64,000 nucleotides of DNA from the NCBI RefSeq assembly GCF_028128765.1, contig NZ_LBJG01000023.1, forward strand, positions 604,579 to 668,578, given 5' to 3'. Every line of letters starts with the position of its first letter. The stretch's first letter is position 1. Positions 55,507 through 64,000 of the stretch are shown piece after piece. This stretch comes from Bradyrhizobium sp. CCBAU 51627 (GTDB lineage Bacteria; Pseudomonadota; Alphaproteobacteria; Rhizobiales; Xanthobacteraceae). Under the pieces are notes generated by a model that did no database searches, had not been told where the DNA came from, and was given only the letters and a program-made list of their open reading frames with translations. The position numbers and the translations under genes are program-made.

Positions 55507-56181
55507 GTGGGACAAGACATCAAACTGACGGCCTCCGACAATTTCCAGCTCGGCGCCTATCGCGCCGATCCCTCGGGCAGGGCGAAGGGCGCGGTGGTGG
55601 TGATCCAGGAGATTTTCGGCGTCAATCATCACATCCGCTCGGTCTGCGACCGCCTCGCCGGCGAAGGCTATGTCGCGATCGCGCCGTCGATCTTCGACCG
55701 CACCACGCCGAACTTCCAGTCGGGCTACACGCCCGACGAGATCGCGCAAGCGCGCAAATTCGTCGCCAATCCCGACTGGGAGGCGATGCTGCGCGACACG
55801 CAGGCTGCGATCGACGCGGTCAGAAGCGTCGGCCCGGTCGGCATCATCGGCTTTTGTCTTGGCGGCAGCATCGCCTATGTCGCGGCAACGCGCCTGACCG
55901 GCCTGAAGGCCGCGATCGGCTATTACGGCGGCGCCGTCGTGCGCTTTGCGGACGAGAAGCCCAGGGTGCCGACGCAATTGCATTTCGGCGAGAAGGATGC
56001 CGGCATTCCCCTTTCCGACGTCGAGACCGTCAAGGCGAAACGGCCTGACGTCGAAGTGTTCATCTATCCCGGCGCCCAGCACGGGTTCCATTGCGACGAG
56101 CGGCCGAGCTACGACAAGACCAGCTCGGATATCGCCTGGCCGCGCAGCATGGCGTTCTTGACCAAGCATTTGACGAAGTAG
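55507..56181 (+). CDS. Dienelactone hydrolase family protein
   Basis: A 224-residue enzyme of the dienelactone hydrolase family. GAVVVIQEIFGVNHHIRSVCDRLAGEGYVAIAPSIFDR is the family opening, GIIGFCLGGSIAYVAAT has the Cys nucleophile, Asp is likely in FGEKDAGIP, and His in GAQHGFHCDERPSY. Hydrolyses cyclic lactones in chloroaromatic catabolism or similar esters in the cytosol. The start is GTG (GAAGGACAACCC precedes). Possible operon with the preceding two genes; gaps are 23 and 51 bases. Confidence 0.9.
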   Translation: MGQDIKLTASDNFQLGAYRADPSGRAKGAVVVIQEIFGVNHHIRSVCDRLAGEGYVAIAPSIFDRTTPNFQSGYTPDEIAQARKFVANPDWEAMLRDTQAAIDAVRSVGPVGIIGFCLGGSIAYVAATRLTGLKAAIGYYGGAVVRFADEKPRVPTQLHFGEKDAGIPLSDVETVKAKRPDVEVFIYPGAQHGFHCDERPSYDKTSSDIAWPRSMAFLTKHLTK

Positions 56182-56194
56182 CGGACAACTCCCC

Positions 56195-56334
56195 CTCCAC
56201 CGTCATTCCGGGATGCACCGCGAAGCGGTGCAGACCCGGAATCCATAACACGGGGCCGGGGTTATGGATTCTCAGATGCGCAATTTGCGCATCGTAGCTC
56301 GCGACTTCGTCGCGGCCCGGAATGACGGACAGAA
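56195..56334. repeat. REP-like composite palindrome
   Basis: GTCATTCCGGGATGC ... GACCCGGAATCCATAACAC and GGGTTATGGATTC ... GCGGCCCGGAATGAC form nested inverted repeats after the dienelactone hydrolase gene. Several smaller hairpins (GCGAAGCGGTGC, GATGCGCAATTTGCGCATC) lie inside. Confidence 0.7.
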
Positions 56335-56411
56335 ACAGAAATCGGGTGGCTGCATCACCGCGCGCGGCGATAGAGCTGGTTGATCAAGCGAGGTCACGCC
56401 GGGAGAGCGTC

Positions 56412-56894
56412 ATGCAGCAGGCCAACACGGATATCGTCATTCGCAACCCGTTCGGCACCATGGATGTGCCGGCGCCTGATGATTCCGAAGTCTTGCACTA
56501 TGCCATATCAGCCGCGCTCGCCGGCGATGCCGCCGATAGCAATGCGGCGCATTGGGCATCCATTCCCGCAGCATCCGATCCACTCGAGGGCGCCTGGGCG
56601 AGCCGCTGGAACGGCGGCGCCGATCCGACCATACCAGGCGATACGCCCGACACATGGAAGCAAGGCCGCGCGGAGGTTCGTGTGGTGAGCGACCGAATCT
56701 ATCTGCGCTTCGACTGGGACGGCGGCCGACGCCACGGACTGATCGATGCTATCAGCGAGAGCGGCAATCGTCTGATCGGGAAGTACATCAACCTGACCGA
56801 TCCCGCGATCACGCGGCCGTGGATCGGCCTCGTGGTCGACACCACGCGCATCGACGGATGCTTTCCGAACGGACGGCTTGATTTCAGGAGGTGA
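56412..56894 (+). CDS. Hypothetical protein, 160 residues
   Basis: A soluble protein MQQANTDIVIRNPFGTMDVPAPDDSEVLHYAISAALAGDAADSNAAHWASIP ... RLDFRR. The part VRVVSDRIYLRFDWDGGRRHGLIDAISESGNRLIGKYINLTDPAITRPWIGLVVDTTRIDG has a strand-rich look like a small beta-barrel, but I do not recognise the family. The frame extends a little upstream through REP-like DNA, so the ATG after GGGAGAGCGTC is preferred. Confidence 0.65.
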   Translation: MQQANTDIVIRNPFGTMDVPAPDDSEVLHYAISAALAGDAADSNAAHWASIPAASDPLEGAWASRWNGGADPTIPGDTPDTWKQGRAEVRVVSDRIYLRFDWDGGRRHGLIDAISESGNRLIGKYINLTDPAITRPWIGLVVDTTRIDGCFPNGRLDFRR

Positions 56895-56927
56895 GGAAGG
56901 CCCGGCGCCCCACGCTCCGCTCTCGTC

Positions 56928-56965
56928 ATTCCGGGATGCGCCCGCAGGCGCGGGCCCGGAATGAC
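56928..56965. repeat. Short REP-like hairpin
   Basis: GTCATTCCGGGATGCGCCCGC and GCGGGCCCGGAATGAC are inverted and fold into one stem between two convergent genes, consistent with a two-way terminator. Confidence 0.7.
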
Positions 56966-56989
56966 GAGGAGAGAGATGGGCGCTGACGT

Positions 56990-57736
56990 CTAGAACCAGC
57001 GCTCGCCGACGAACACGGTGTCGCCGGGGCTGACGGGCGTGCCGAGCGGCACGACGGCACGCATGGCGCCGCCGGCTTCGGTGTGGGTCACGGTGACCAT
57101 GTCGCGCTTGGCGCGCGGCGAGAAGCCGCCGGCGATCGCCACCGCGCTTTCGACCGTCATGTTCGGTACAAAGGGATATTGGCCGGGGGCGGCGACTTCA
57201 CCGAGAATGAAGAACGGACGATAGGATTCGATCTCCACGGCGACCGAAGGCTCGCGGATATAGCCGTTGCGAAGCCGCGCGGCGATCTCGCCGGCCAGCC
57301 CGGCGGTGGTGCGGCCACGCGCCGGCACCGTGCCGATCAACGGCATGGTGATGGAGCCGCCGGCATCGATGGCGTAGCTGTTGGTGAGACCTTCCTGGCC
57401 ATAGACCACGACGCGCAGCTTGTCGCCGGCATCGAGGTGATAGGAGGAATCGTAGCGCATGGGCGCGACCACCGCCGGCCCCGCATAGGCGACCGGCACG
57501 GGCGCGGGACCCGAGGCAAAGGAATTGGTGAGCGCATCGATCGCGCCGCCGCCATTGGCAACGACAACCGGCTGCGGCGCGCCATAGGGCTGGCCATAGG
57601 CCATGGCGTCGAGATCGGGACGGGGCTGTCCGTAGGCGACGGGACCCGCGGTCTGCATGCAGCCGCCCAGGGTCAGCGCGGCGGACGCTGCCAGGATCGA
57701 CCATCGAAACGCGCGCAGAACCCGCACTTGGAGCAT
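56990..57736 (-). CDS. Polysaccharide biosynthesis/export lipoprotein (Wza/ExoF type)
   Basis: A 248-residue outer-membrane polysaccharide export protein. LAASAALTLGGC is a lipobox ending at the lipidated Cys near residue 26. After a flexible Ala/Gly/Pro-rich stretch comes the PES domain: YHLDAGDKLRVVVYGQEGLTNSYAIDAGGSITMPLIGTVPARGRTTAGLAGEIAARLR..., then a SLBB-type segment PFFILGEVAAPGQYPFVPNMTVESAVAIAGGFS. No glycosyltransferase or tyrosine kinase genes are nearby, so it is an orphan of its system. TTAACCAT, a CtrA half-site, lies 37 bases upstream of the start. Confidence 0.87.
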   Translation of the reverse strand: MLQVRVLRAFRWSILAASAALTLGGCMQTAGPVAYGQPRPDLDAMAYGQPYGAPQPVVVANGGGAIDALTNSFASGPAPVPVAYAGPAVVAPMRYDSSYHLDAGDKLRVVVYGQEGLTNSYAIDAGGSITMPLIGTVPARGRTTAGLAGEIAARLRNGYIREPSVAVEIESYRPFFILGEVAAPGQYPFVPNMTVESAVAIAGGFSPRAKRDMVTVTHTEAGGAMRAVVPLGTPVSPGDTVFVGERWF

Positions 57737-57843
57737 CCCTACAAACGAGACAGCTCCAGTGATGCACTGGTTATGGTTAACAAAGGGTTGAGGGGGCACC
57801 CTCCCCTGGAGGGGAGGGTAAGCACGCGGGTCGCTTCGACTTA

Positions 57844-58500
57844 CTACGCGCTCACACCGACGCCGATCGGACACGACACGCCGGTGCCACCTAAGCCGCA
57901 ATAGCCGGCGGGGTTCTTCGCCAGATATTGCTGATGGTAGTCCTCGGCGAAATAGAACGGACCCGCGGGCGCGATTTCGGTGGTGATGGCCCCCAAGCCT
58001 CTTGCAGCGAGCGCCTTCTGATAGAGCGCCTTCGACTCCTCGGCGGCCTTCTTCTGCGCATCGGAGTAAGTATAGATCGCGCTTCGGTACTGCGTGCCGA
58101 CATCGTTGCCTTGGCGCATGCCCTGCGTCGGGTTGTGGTTCTCCCAGAACGTCTTCAGGAGCTTCTCGTAGGAGATCTTGGTCGGGTCGAACACGACCAG
58201 CACCACTTCGGTGTGGCCGGTGCGTCCCGAACAGGTCTCTTCATAGGTCGGGTTCGGCGTGTGGCCGCCGGCATAGCCGACCGCGGTCGTATAGATGCCT
58301 TCGCCAAGCTCCCAGAATTTGCGCTCGGCGCCCCAGAAGCAACCGAGCCCGAACACGGCCTGCTCGAGGCCAGCCGGATAAGGCGGCTGCAATTTTGCGC
58401 CGTTGACGAAATGGGTGCTCGCGGTGGGAATGGCTTGGGAGCGGCCGGGCAGCGCGTCGGCTGCATCAGGCAGTGCGGTGGGCTTGCGCGTGAACAGCAT
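57844..58500 (-). CDS. msrA: Peptide-methionine (S)-S-oxide reductase MsrA
   Basis: A 218-residue MsrA. The active-site motif [18 protein letters not shown] contains the catalytic Cys in [38 protein letters not shown] and [14 protein letters not shown] complete the fold, and [11 protein letters not shown] at the C-terminus holds recycling Cys residues. Repairs oxidised methionine using thioredoxin. The first 45 residues are an extra N-terminal region with [27 protein letters not shown], as in many alphaproteobacterial MsrA. Transcribed toward the export gene. Confidence 0.93.
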   Translation of the reverse strand: MLFTRKPTALPDAADALPGRSQAIPTASTHFVNGAKLQPPYPAGLEQAVFGLGCFWGAERKFWELGEGIYTTAVGYAGGHTPNPTYEETCSGRTGHTEVVLVVFDPTKISYEKLLKTFWENHNPTQGMRQGNDVGTQYRSAIYTYSDAQKKAAEESKALYQKALAARGLGAITTEIAPAGPFYFAEDYHQQYLAKNPAGYCGLGGTGVSCPIGVGVSA

Positions 58501-58656
58501 GATCGGATCTCCGGGAAAACGAGCTGTGCATCGCCTGAACCAGGCGCTCAGGCGGCATGCTCGCGATCGAGTGGGAATATAGGTCTTTACGCAGCAAGGG
58601 ACAGGCTTGTTACAGCGGCCTCGTTCGGGCGCTCAATCCCGGCGGGAACTGAAGGA

Positions 58657-58974
58657 TCAATCCCGGGAATAGCCGATCAGCGGCTTGCGCGGACGGAACA
58701 GGATCATCAACACAATGCCGAGGAGGCCGAGGACGGCAAAAACCGGCTGGTCCAGCACGATGCGGATCACCGAGGTCCAGAGCCAGGGCGCCTTGGCCTC
58801 GACCCAAGTCCGGAAGGCCGATTGGCTGGCCTGGTTGATGTCGTTCCAGAACTGGCCGAACCGGGTGAAGCGCAGGGTCTGGTCGGCCACCCAGCGGGCG
58901 CCGTCATAGACCATGAAGAAGAACCCGCCGGCCAGCAGCAGCAAGCCAATCAGTCGGAAAAAGCCGCGGATCAT
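58657..58974 (-). CDS. Small membrane protein of unknown function
   Basis: A 105-residue protein with two hydrophobic helices, [22 protein letters not shown] near the start and [16 protein letters not shown] near the end, with a soluble part [26 protein letters not shown] between. The ATG of MIRGFFRL is preferred over a longer frame. It is a conserved hypothetical in related genomes as far as I recall; I cannot give a role. Neighbours msrA and rpsT give no hint. Confidence 0.7.
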   Translation of the reverse strand: MIRGFFRLIGLLLLAGGFFFMVYDGARWVADQTLRFTRFGQFWNDINQASQSAFRTWVEAKAPWLWTSVIRIVLDQPVFAVLGLLGIVLMILFRPRKPLIGYSRD

Positions 58975-59360
58975 AGCCCACCCCAGATGATCGTCCGATC
59001 GGACGATCTTCGAAACGCCGCCAGCCAATAGCCGGGAGACGGCAGAAATTCAACCTCATCAGGGCGTTACGGCCCTCCCTGGCGCGCCGGGAGCCCGCTT
59101 TTCCAGCCCCTAAAGCGTTGACGGTGCCAAAGACCCCCTCTATAAGGGCGCCAACTGGCGGCAGGCGCAATCCTGCCGCCGCTGTTCTTTGAGCAGTTGC
59201 AGGCTCTTTTGAGCCTCAGAGATAGCCGCAAGGCCTATCGCTCATGTTCCGGGAACGGCCCAGCAACCGAACACCCTAAATCAGAGCGTCGATTCCGCGG
59301 TCAAGCTGCCGGCGCTACCCGACCAAGACGCGACCGGTACCCGCAAAGGACATTGAGACC

Positions 59361-59627
59361 ATGGCCAATACCACTTCCGCCAAGAAAGCGACGCGCAAGA
59401 TCGCCCGCCGCACCGCCGTCAACAAGTCGCGCCGTACCCAGATGCGCGGCGCCGTCCGTAACGTCGAAGAAGCGATCAAGACCGGCGATCGCGCCGCCGC
59501 CGTCAAGGCGCTGGCCACTGCCGAGCCCGCCCTGATGCGCGCCGCCCAGCGCAACATCATTCACAAGAACAACGCCAGCCGCAAAGTCTCGCGCCTCACC
59601 GCGCAGATCGCCAAGCTCGCCAAGTAA
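59361..59627 (+). CDS. rpsT: 30S ribosomal protein S20
   Basis: An 88-residue basic protein: [25 protein letters not shown] then [60 protein letters not shown]. This is S20, a primary 16S rRNA binder of the small subunit. AAAGGACATTGAGACC precedes the ATG. A strong intrinsic terminator stands downstream. Its place upstream of dnaA is typical of Bradyrhizobium-type genomes. Confidence 0.97.
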   Translation: MANTTSAKKATRKIARRTAVNKSRRTQMRGAVRNVEEAIKTGDRAAAVKALATAEPALMRAAQRNIIHKNNASRKVSRLTAQIAKLAK

Positions 59628-59735
59628 GTCTGCGAAGCAACTTCGCGAGATCATTTCGCGAAGTAAAGTTCGCAGCGCGGCCCGGTCGCCTCATTCGATC
59701 GCGGTTGAAGCAATCGGACATCGCACACGTCAATC

Positions 59736-59763
59736 AGCCCGGCTTTCACGCCGGGCTTTTTTG
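59736..59763 (+). terminator. Rho-independent terminator of rpsT
   Basis: AGCCCGGC-TTTCAC-GCCGGGCT forms a perfect 8-bp stem with a six-base loop, directly followed by a run of T, about 110 bases after the rpsT stop. Confidence 0.92.
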
Positions 59764-60833
59764 TTGCCTGTCACAATTCACGCTTGCGGTCTCCGAGCGA
59801 CAAGCTTGCGTTGGGAGAGTCTCGTCCCCTGCGCCAAGCTGCGTCCGTAGTTCTACCAGCCAGTGTTTTTGCAACAGCGGAAACTTTCACTGCGCTGCGA
59901 AAAACCGCTGCGGCACGGGCTTAAGTTGAATTTGCAGGCGCTGAAGTTCTGCACACCGTAGTTTTCCCGGAACACGGGTTACCCTGCAAAACGAGACTCG
60001 AAAAACGGTGTCTCGCTAATCACTTATCGACATAGCGCGGACAAGCATTTGGAAAATTCGCCCACAACTCGCGCGCGTGACGATTTTGTAAAAATTTTTT
60101 GGCGATGGGGGAGTCTTTGTCACATGACGCACCGCGTTTTCGAATCTGTGCACGAATCCAAAAACTTGGTCTCGAGCCTGTGCACAACTCGTGCGCGGCG
60201 TTAACGCTGGTCAAGTTTTTTGATGCCTCAAGTGTGAATCAATTTCGTTGCGAGTCTTTCCGCTTAGTGTATTCCTTAAGTCGTTCGCGGCGCCCACGAT
60301 CTTGAGACCAGCGCGGTTTAAGAAACGGGGCGAGCGTGCAAATCGGCGGCGGTGAGCACGTAGGCGACGCTTCAACAAGCGATTGTCGGATCAAGCCCAT
60401 AGCAATATGGGAACGGCAGGTCTTTGTCTTGATGTCTCCAAACGGGATTTTAGCGATCCCGTTCGCGCCAGACGGCAATGAGAGACACATCGAGGCTGCC
60501 CCGACATACGCGAAGACGAAGCCGAGCGGACGACACGAGCAGACGGGCAGGACATCCGCGACTTAAGGATAGCGCGGGAGTTCTTTTACGCAGGACCTTG
60601 CCGTGAGCGATCACGGCAGGACGGGGAGGTATCATGTCCTACGGATTCAACGCGGTATTGACTGTGGCTACATCGTGCAACGATGCCGTTTCCAATCCGT
60701 CCTGTGACCATCCTCCGTGTGAGAGCGCATCGAGTACGCGCTGACCTCGCGAACCCTCCATCTTCGACATCGCTGATCTGACCCGCGGCGCTGGCGCCGA
60801 ACGGTCGAGCTGTGCCTGAAAAGATGGACTCGC
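59764..60833. other. Gene-poor region before dnaA, candidate replication origin (oriC)
   Basis: No conventional gene is seen over about 1.07 kb between rpsT and dnaA. The stretch has a lower GC content than its surroundings, an AT-rich block GATTTTGTAAAAATTTTTTGG near 60082, a one-mismatch DnaA box TTATCGACA (60024-60032), looser boxes TTCTGCACA (59947) and TTGTGCACA on the minus strand (60179-60187), and six GANTC methylation sites in 262 bases (59995-60256), plus two more near dnaA. A hairpin AACGGGAT/ATCCCGTT sits at 60441-60463. These features fit an alphaproteobacterial origin, but no experiment or skew analysis supports it here. Confidence 0.45.
60634..60744 (+). CDS. Possible small ORF with strong ribosome site, 36 residues
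   Basis: An ATG preceded four bases earlier by GGGGAGG starts a 36-codon frame, MSYGFNAVLTVATSCNDAVSN...STR, with three Cys, ending before dnaA. The ribosome site is one of the best in this gap. It does not resemble a known protein and could be chance; a leader peptide or small regulator is possible. Confidence 0.25.
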   Translation: MSYGFNAVLTVATSCNDAVSNPSCDHPPCESASSTR

Positions 60834-60873
60834 TTGAGGTCGCGCCATGGCCGAGATCCTGGAGGAACTCCGC

Positions 60874-60921
60874 ATGGCGCTCACCACGCAACCTTATCTC
60901 TCAAGAAAAGTTTTCAAATGA
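60874..60921 (+). CDS. Leader peptide overlapping the dnaA start, 15 residues
   Basis: An ATG seven bases after GGAGGA opens a 15-codon frame, [15 protein letters not shown], whose TGA stop overlaps the dnaA ATG (ATGA). An earlier in-frame ATG would give 24 residues. dnaA itself has only a weak purine stretch (AAGAAAAG), so ribosomes finishing the leader could re-initiate at dnaA. The strong ribosome site and exact ATGA overlap are visible; a coupling role is inferred. Confidence 0.5.
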   Translation: MALTTQPYLSRKVFK

Positions 60922-62333
60922 TGACGAACCCGGAACAGGATCGCTGGTCACGTGTGAAGAATCGCTTGCGCTCGAACGTTGGCGAAGACGTCTATACGAG
61001 CTGGTTTGCGCGCATGGATCTCGAAGGCGTGCAGGACGAGAGCGTGCGGCTCTCGGTCCCCACGCGCTTCCTGAAGAGCTGGATCCAGGCCCATTATGCC
61101 GAGCGCGTGCTGTCGTGCTGGCAGGCCGAGATGCCGGAAGTACATCGCATCGACCTCACCGTTCGCTCCGCGGTGCGCCCCGTGGTGCAGGCGAAGGAAG
61201 CGCCCGTGCCGGTCGAAGTCCGCCGCGCCCCTGCGCCGGAATTGCGCTCGACCGCGACCGCGCCGGTCTCTGCCAATCATGACGCACTCGGCGGCTCGCC
61301 GCTCGATCCGCGCCTGACCTTTGCGAGCTTCGTCGTCGGCCGCTCCAACACGCTGGCCCATGCGGCCGCGCGTCAGGTCGCCGAAGGACGCCGCGGCGAT
61401 CCCGTCATGTTCAACCCGCTCTACATCCACGCCGGCGTTGGCCTCGGCAAGACGCATCTGCTCCAGGCGGTGACCTGGGCCGGCAATTCCGGCAACGAGC
61501 GCAAGGTGCTGTATCTCACCGCAGAAAAATTCATGTACGGCTTCGTCGCCGCGCTGAAGACGCAGACGGCGCTGGCCTTCAAGGAAGCGCTGCGCGGCAT
61601 CGACGTGCTCGTGATCGACGATCTCCAGTTCCTGCAGGGCAAGTCGACACAGGCCGAGTTTTGTCACACGCTGAATGCGCTGATCGACGCCGGCCGTCAG
61701 GTCGTGATCGCGGCCGACCGTCCCCCGTCCGATCTCGAAAGCCTCGACGACCGTGTCCGCTCGCGGCTCGCCGGCGGCCTCGTGGTCGAGATGGGCTCGC
61801 TCGGCGAGGAGCTGCGCCACGGCATTCTCAAGTCGCGCGTTGCAGCGGCCCGCACCCATCATGCGACTTTCGACGTACCGGAAGACGTGCTGCAGTATCT
61901 GGCGCGCGCCATCACCCATAACGGCCGCGACCTCGAGGGCGCAATCAATCGCCTGTTGGCGCATTCCAAACTGAACAACCAGCCGGTGACGCTGGAGATG
62001 GCCGAGCGCGAGGTACGCGATTTGATCCGCCCCTCGGAGCCGAAGCGGATCAAGATCGAGGATATCCAGCGCGTGGTGGCGCGGCAGTATAATGTCAGCC
62101 GCTCCGACCTCTTGTCCTCGCGCCGCACCGCGAACGTGGTGCGCCCGCGCCAGGTCGCGATGTATCTCGCCAAGACCCTGACCCTGCGCTCGCTCCCCGA
62201 GATCGGCCGCCGCTTCGGTGGCCGCGACCACACCACGGTGCTGCACGCCGTGCGCAAGATCGAGGCCCTGGTCTCCAGGGACAACGCGCTGTCCGAGGAA
62301 GTGGAGTCGCTGAAGCGCCAGCTTCAGGAATAA
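60918..62333 (+). CDS. dnaA: Chromosomal replication initiator protein DnaA
   Basis: A 471-residue DnaA. Domain [61 protein letters not shown] linker (about 95-145) leads to the AAA+ domain: Walker A GVGLGKTH, Walker [27 protein letters not shown], sensor and box [14 protein letters not shown]. Domain IV ends with [42 protein letters not shown], the DnaA-box-binding signature. Opens the origin in an ATP-dependent way. The start is the first of two adjacent ATGs, overlapping the leader stop; longer upstream frame is not conserved in character. Confidence 0.97.
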   Translation: MMTNPEQDRWSRVKNRLRSNVGEDVYTSWFARMDLEGVQDESVRLSVPTRFLKSWIQAHYAERVLSCWQAEMPEVHRIDLTVRSAVRPVVQAKEAPVPVEVRRAPAPELRSTATAPVSANHDALGGSPLDPRLTFASFVVGRSNTLAHAAARQVAEGRRGDPVMFNPLYIHAGVGLGKTHLLQAVTWAGNSGNERKVLYLTAEKFMYGFVAALKTQTALAFKEALRGIDVLVIDDLQFLQGKSTQAEFCHTLNALIDAGRQVVIAADRPPSDLESLDDRVRSRLAGGLVVEMGSLGEELRHGILKSRVAAARTHHATFDVPEDVLQYLARAITHNGRDLEGAINRLLAHSKLNNQPVTLEMAEREVRDLIRPSEPKRIKIEDIQRVVARQYNVSRSDLLSSRRTANVVRPRQVAMYLAKTLTLRSLPEIGRRFGGRDHTTVLHAVRKIEALVSRDNALSEEVESLKRQLQE

Positions 62334-62358
62334 ACGCCTAAGGCTCTCCTGCCATCCT

Positions 62359-62391
62359 GCCGCCGCCCGGCCTCGCCCGGGCGGCGGCTTT
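62359..62391 (+). terminator. Strong GC hairpin after dnaA
   Basis: GCCGCCGCCCGG and CCGGGCGGCGGC form a 12-bp perfect stem with a six-base loop, 25 bases past the dnaA stop, followed only by TTT. It may terminate or attenuate dnaA transcripts before dnaN. Confidence 0.65.
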
Positions 62392-62592
62392 CGTCTGGGC
62401 GGTAAATCGTGGGAATCGTGCGGAACCGGCCGTCAATCCCTTGAACCGGATGGCTTTCCGCGCCACCTTGCGCGACCCTGACGGCTTTGGTCATATCGGC
62501 TCGATGACCCCGGCCTTCCGGGGTCTTCGGTGCCGCGGCGCGCTGTCCTCCGCCCGGCTTTTTCCATCTTTGGGGATCGGGCGAGTAGTGCA

Positions 62593-63711
62593 ATGAAGGT
62601 TACGGTCGAACGCGCGCAACTCCTGAAATCGCTGGGCCATGTTCACCGCGTGGTCGAGCGCCGCAACACGATTCCGATCCTGGGCAACGTGCTGGTCCGC
62701 GCCGAGAACGCGAAATTGTCGCTGAAGGCGACCGACCTCGACCTCGAGGTGACCGAGACGCTGCCGGCGGAAACCGCCACGGCCGGCTCGACCACCGTGC
62801 CGGCGCACATGTTCTACGACATCGTGCGCAAGCTGCCTGATGGTTCGCAGATCGTGCTGGAAGCCGACGGCGACCGCGCCGTGCTGGCGATCCGCGCCGG
62901 CCGCTCGCGCTTTACGCTGCAGACCCTGCCGGAGAATGATTTCCCCGACCTCGCCGCCGGCGATCTGTCGCACGCGTTCAATCTCGCCGCCAAGGACGTC
63001 AAGCGGCTGATCGACCGCACCCAGTTCGCGATCTCGACCGAAGAGACGCGCTATTACCTCAACGGCATCTATCTGCATGCCGCGGGCACCGCGAAGGCCG
63101 CGACCCTGCGCGGCGTCGCCACCGACGGCCACCGCCTTGCCCAGCTCGACCTGGTGCAGCCCAAAGGCGCCGAGGGCATGCCGGGCGTGATCGTGCCGCG
63201 CAAGACCGTCGGCGAGGTGCAGCGCCTGATCGAGGACGCCGAAGCCGAAATGACGATCGAGCTGTCGCAGGCGAAAATCCGCTTTACGATCGGCAACGTC
63301 GTGCTGACCTCAAAACTGATCGACGGCACCTTCCCCGATTACGGCCGCGTCATCCCGCAGGGCAATGACAAGGAGCTCGTCGTCGACAAGAAGGATTTCG
63401 AGAACGCGGTCGACCGCGTCTCCACCATCTCCAGCGAGCGCGGCCGCGCGGTGAAATTGTCGCTGTCGCCGGGCAAGCTGATGTTGTCGGTGACCAATCC
63501 CGATTCCGGCAGCGCGACCGAAGAGCTCGAGGTCGAATATGCCTCCGACGCGCTCGATATCGGCTTCAACTCCCGCTACCTGCTCGACATCGCCGCGCAG
63601 ATCGAAGGCGACGTCGCAGTGCTCCGCCTCGCCGACCCCGGCTCGCCCACCCTGGTGCAAGACAAGGACGACAAGAGCGCACTCTACGTGCTGATGCCGA
63701 TGCGGGTGTGA
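62593..63711 (+). CDS. dnaN: DNA polymerase III subunit beta (sliding clamp)
   Basis: A 372-residue beta clamp. MKVTVERAQLLKSLGHVHRVVERRNTIPILGNVLV, LKATDLDLEVTETLPAE, FTLQTLPENDFPDL, YYLNGIYLH, ATDGHRLAQLDL, TFPDYGRVIPQ and the C-terminal YVLMPMRV are diagnostic; the three clamp domains are complete. It tethers polymerase III to DNA. It lies 259 bases after dnaA with a hairpin between, as usual. recF would be expected further right, outside the window. Confidence 0.97.
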   Translation: MKVTVERAQLLKSLGHVHRVVERRNTIPILGNVLVRAENAKLSLKATDLDLEVTETLPAETATAGSTTVPAHMFYDIVRKLPDGSQIVLEADGDRAVLAIRAGRSRFTLQTLPENDFPDLAAGDLSHAFNLAAKDVKRLIDRTQFAISTEETRYYLNGIYLHAAGTAKAATLRGVATDGHRLAQLDLVQPKGAEGMPGVIVPRKTVGEVQRLIEDAEAEMTIELSQAKIRFTIGNVVLTSKLIDGTFPDYGRVIPQGNDKELVVDKKDFENAVDRVSTISSERGRAVKLSLSPGKLMLSVTNPDSGSATEELEVEYASDALDIGFNSRYLLDIAAQIEGDVAVLRLADPGSPTLVQDKDDKSALYVLMPMRV

Positions 63712-63759
63712 GGGACTTGGTCCTCCTCTCGCGACACTTTCTGCGTGGAGACAACCCCT

Positions 63760-63890
63760 CACCCGGCTTCGCTGCGCGAAGCGACCCTCTCCCACAAGGG
63801 GAGAGGGTAAGGCGACAGCTTTCCCTGTTGAAACAAGCGCGATGCACGTTGCTGTGCCCTCTCCCCTTGTGGGAGAGGGCATCTCCACCA
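63760..63890. repeat. Pair of REP-like hairpins after dnaN
   Basis: ACCCTCTCCC-ACAAG-GGGAGAGGGT (63784-63808) and GCCCTCTCCCC-TTGTG-GGAGAGGGC (63856-63880) are two near-identical GC-rich palindromes in opposite orientation, 47 bases apart. The rest of the right edge (to 64000) shows no gene I can support. Confidence 0.8.
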
Positions 63891-64000
63891 GCGGATACGC
63901 ACTAGGTCGGGTGAGCGACTATCTCTGTTGTCAAGTTGCATTAGCGTAGGTGGTACGCGCATCGCGAGCTTTGGCGTTGAGGCGAACGAGAAGCTTTCGG

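Noticed and set aside
60948..62246. Minus-strand open frame opposite dnaA
   Set aside because: Shadow of dnaA; no domain and no ribosome site.

Overview
The window looks like chromosomal DNA of a GC-rich alphaproteobacterium of the Bradyrhizobium / Rhodopseudomonas group (Nitrobacteraceae). Reasons: a RegB/RegA (ActS/ActR) pair, an MmcB-type repair protein, a DUF3551 secreted protein, HWE-family histidine kinase, CtrA-type TTAA-N7-TTAAC sites, GANTC clusters and many REP-like palindromes between genes, together with the order rpsT - dnaA - dnaN at the right end. The assignment rests on remembered family features, not on a search.

Layout. 1-1.4 kb: end of a redox sensor kinase and its regulator. 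1.5-8.5 kb: mmcB, two convergent GH13 glucosidase/trehalose-synthase type genes, a metallo-beta-lactamase fold hydrolase, an HxlR regulator divergent from a small monooxygenase-like protein, and a PHB-depolymerase type esterase. 8.6-13 kb: DHA2 exporter, LLM flavin oxidoreductase, cytochrome P450. 13-18.1 kb: signalling genes (HWE kinase, GGDEF-EAL protein, sigma-54 activator). 18.2-26.8 kb: a catabolic/uptake block: MHS transporter and fused CoA-transferase behind a convincing -24/-12 promoter, then a complete branched-chain-amino-acid type ABC transporter (binding protein, two ATPases, two permeases). 26.8-31.3 kb: two c-di-GMP genes 1 nt apart, preceded by CtrA-like boxes, then tRNA-Arg(CCG).

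31.3-39.3 kb is the accessory, partly decayed stretch: a broken gene next to the tRNA, an intact modD beside a truncated modA, an SDR gene, a YqeB-type molybdenum-hydroxylase accessory protein coupled to a Bfd-like [2Fe-2S] protein, a LuxR-type regulator, an IS66 transposase remnant, and a GDSL-esterase autotransporter whose signal peptide is separated from its catalytic domain by a 1-nt shift at a run of nine T. 39.8-51 kb returns to ordinary genes: Tag-like glycosylase, a second UppS, regulator/membrane-protein pairs, a trypsin-like protease, an ArsR/SRPBCC/DUF899 operon, TctC binding protein, VOC protein, acyl-CoA synthetase, HD-GYP protein. 51.2-58.9 kb: a Tat-exported molybdenum hydroxylase (two subunits), hydrolases, a polysaccharide-export lipoprotein and msrA. 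59.3-63.7 kb: rpsT, a 1.1-kb gene-poor region that is a plausible replication-origin region, dnaA with an upstream leader peptide, and dnaN.

The most promising points for follow-up are the homopolymer-interrupted autotransporter (possible ON/OFF switching), the sigma-54 activator / dyad / promoter / transporter / CoA-transferase circuit, the CtrA-box c-di-GMP locus, the YqeB-Bfd pair, and the leader peptide overlapping the dnaA start.
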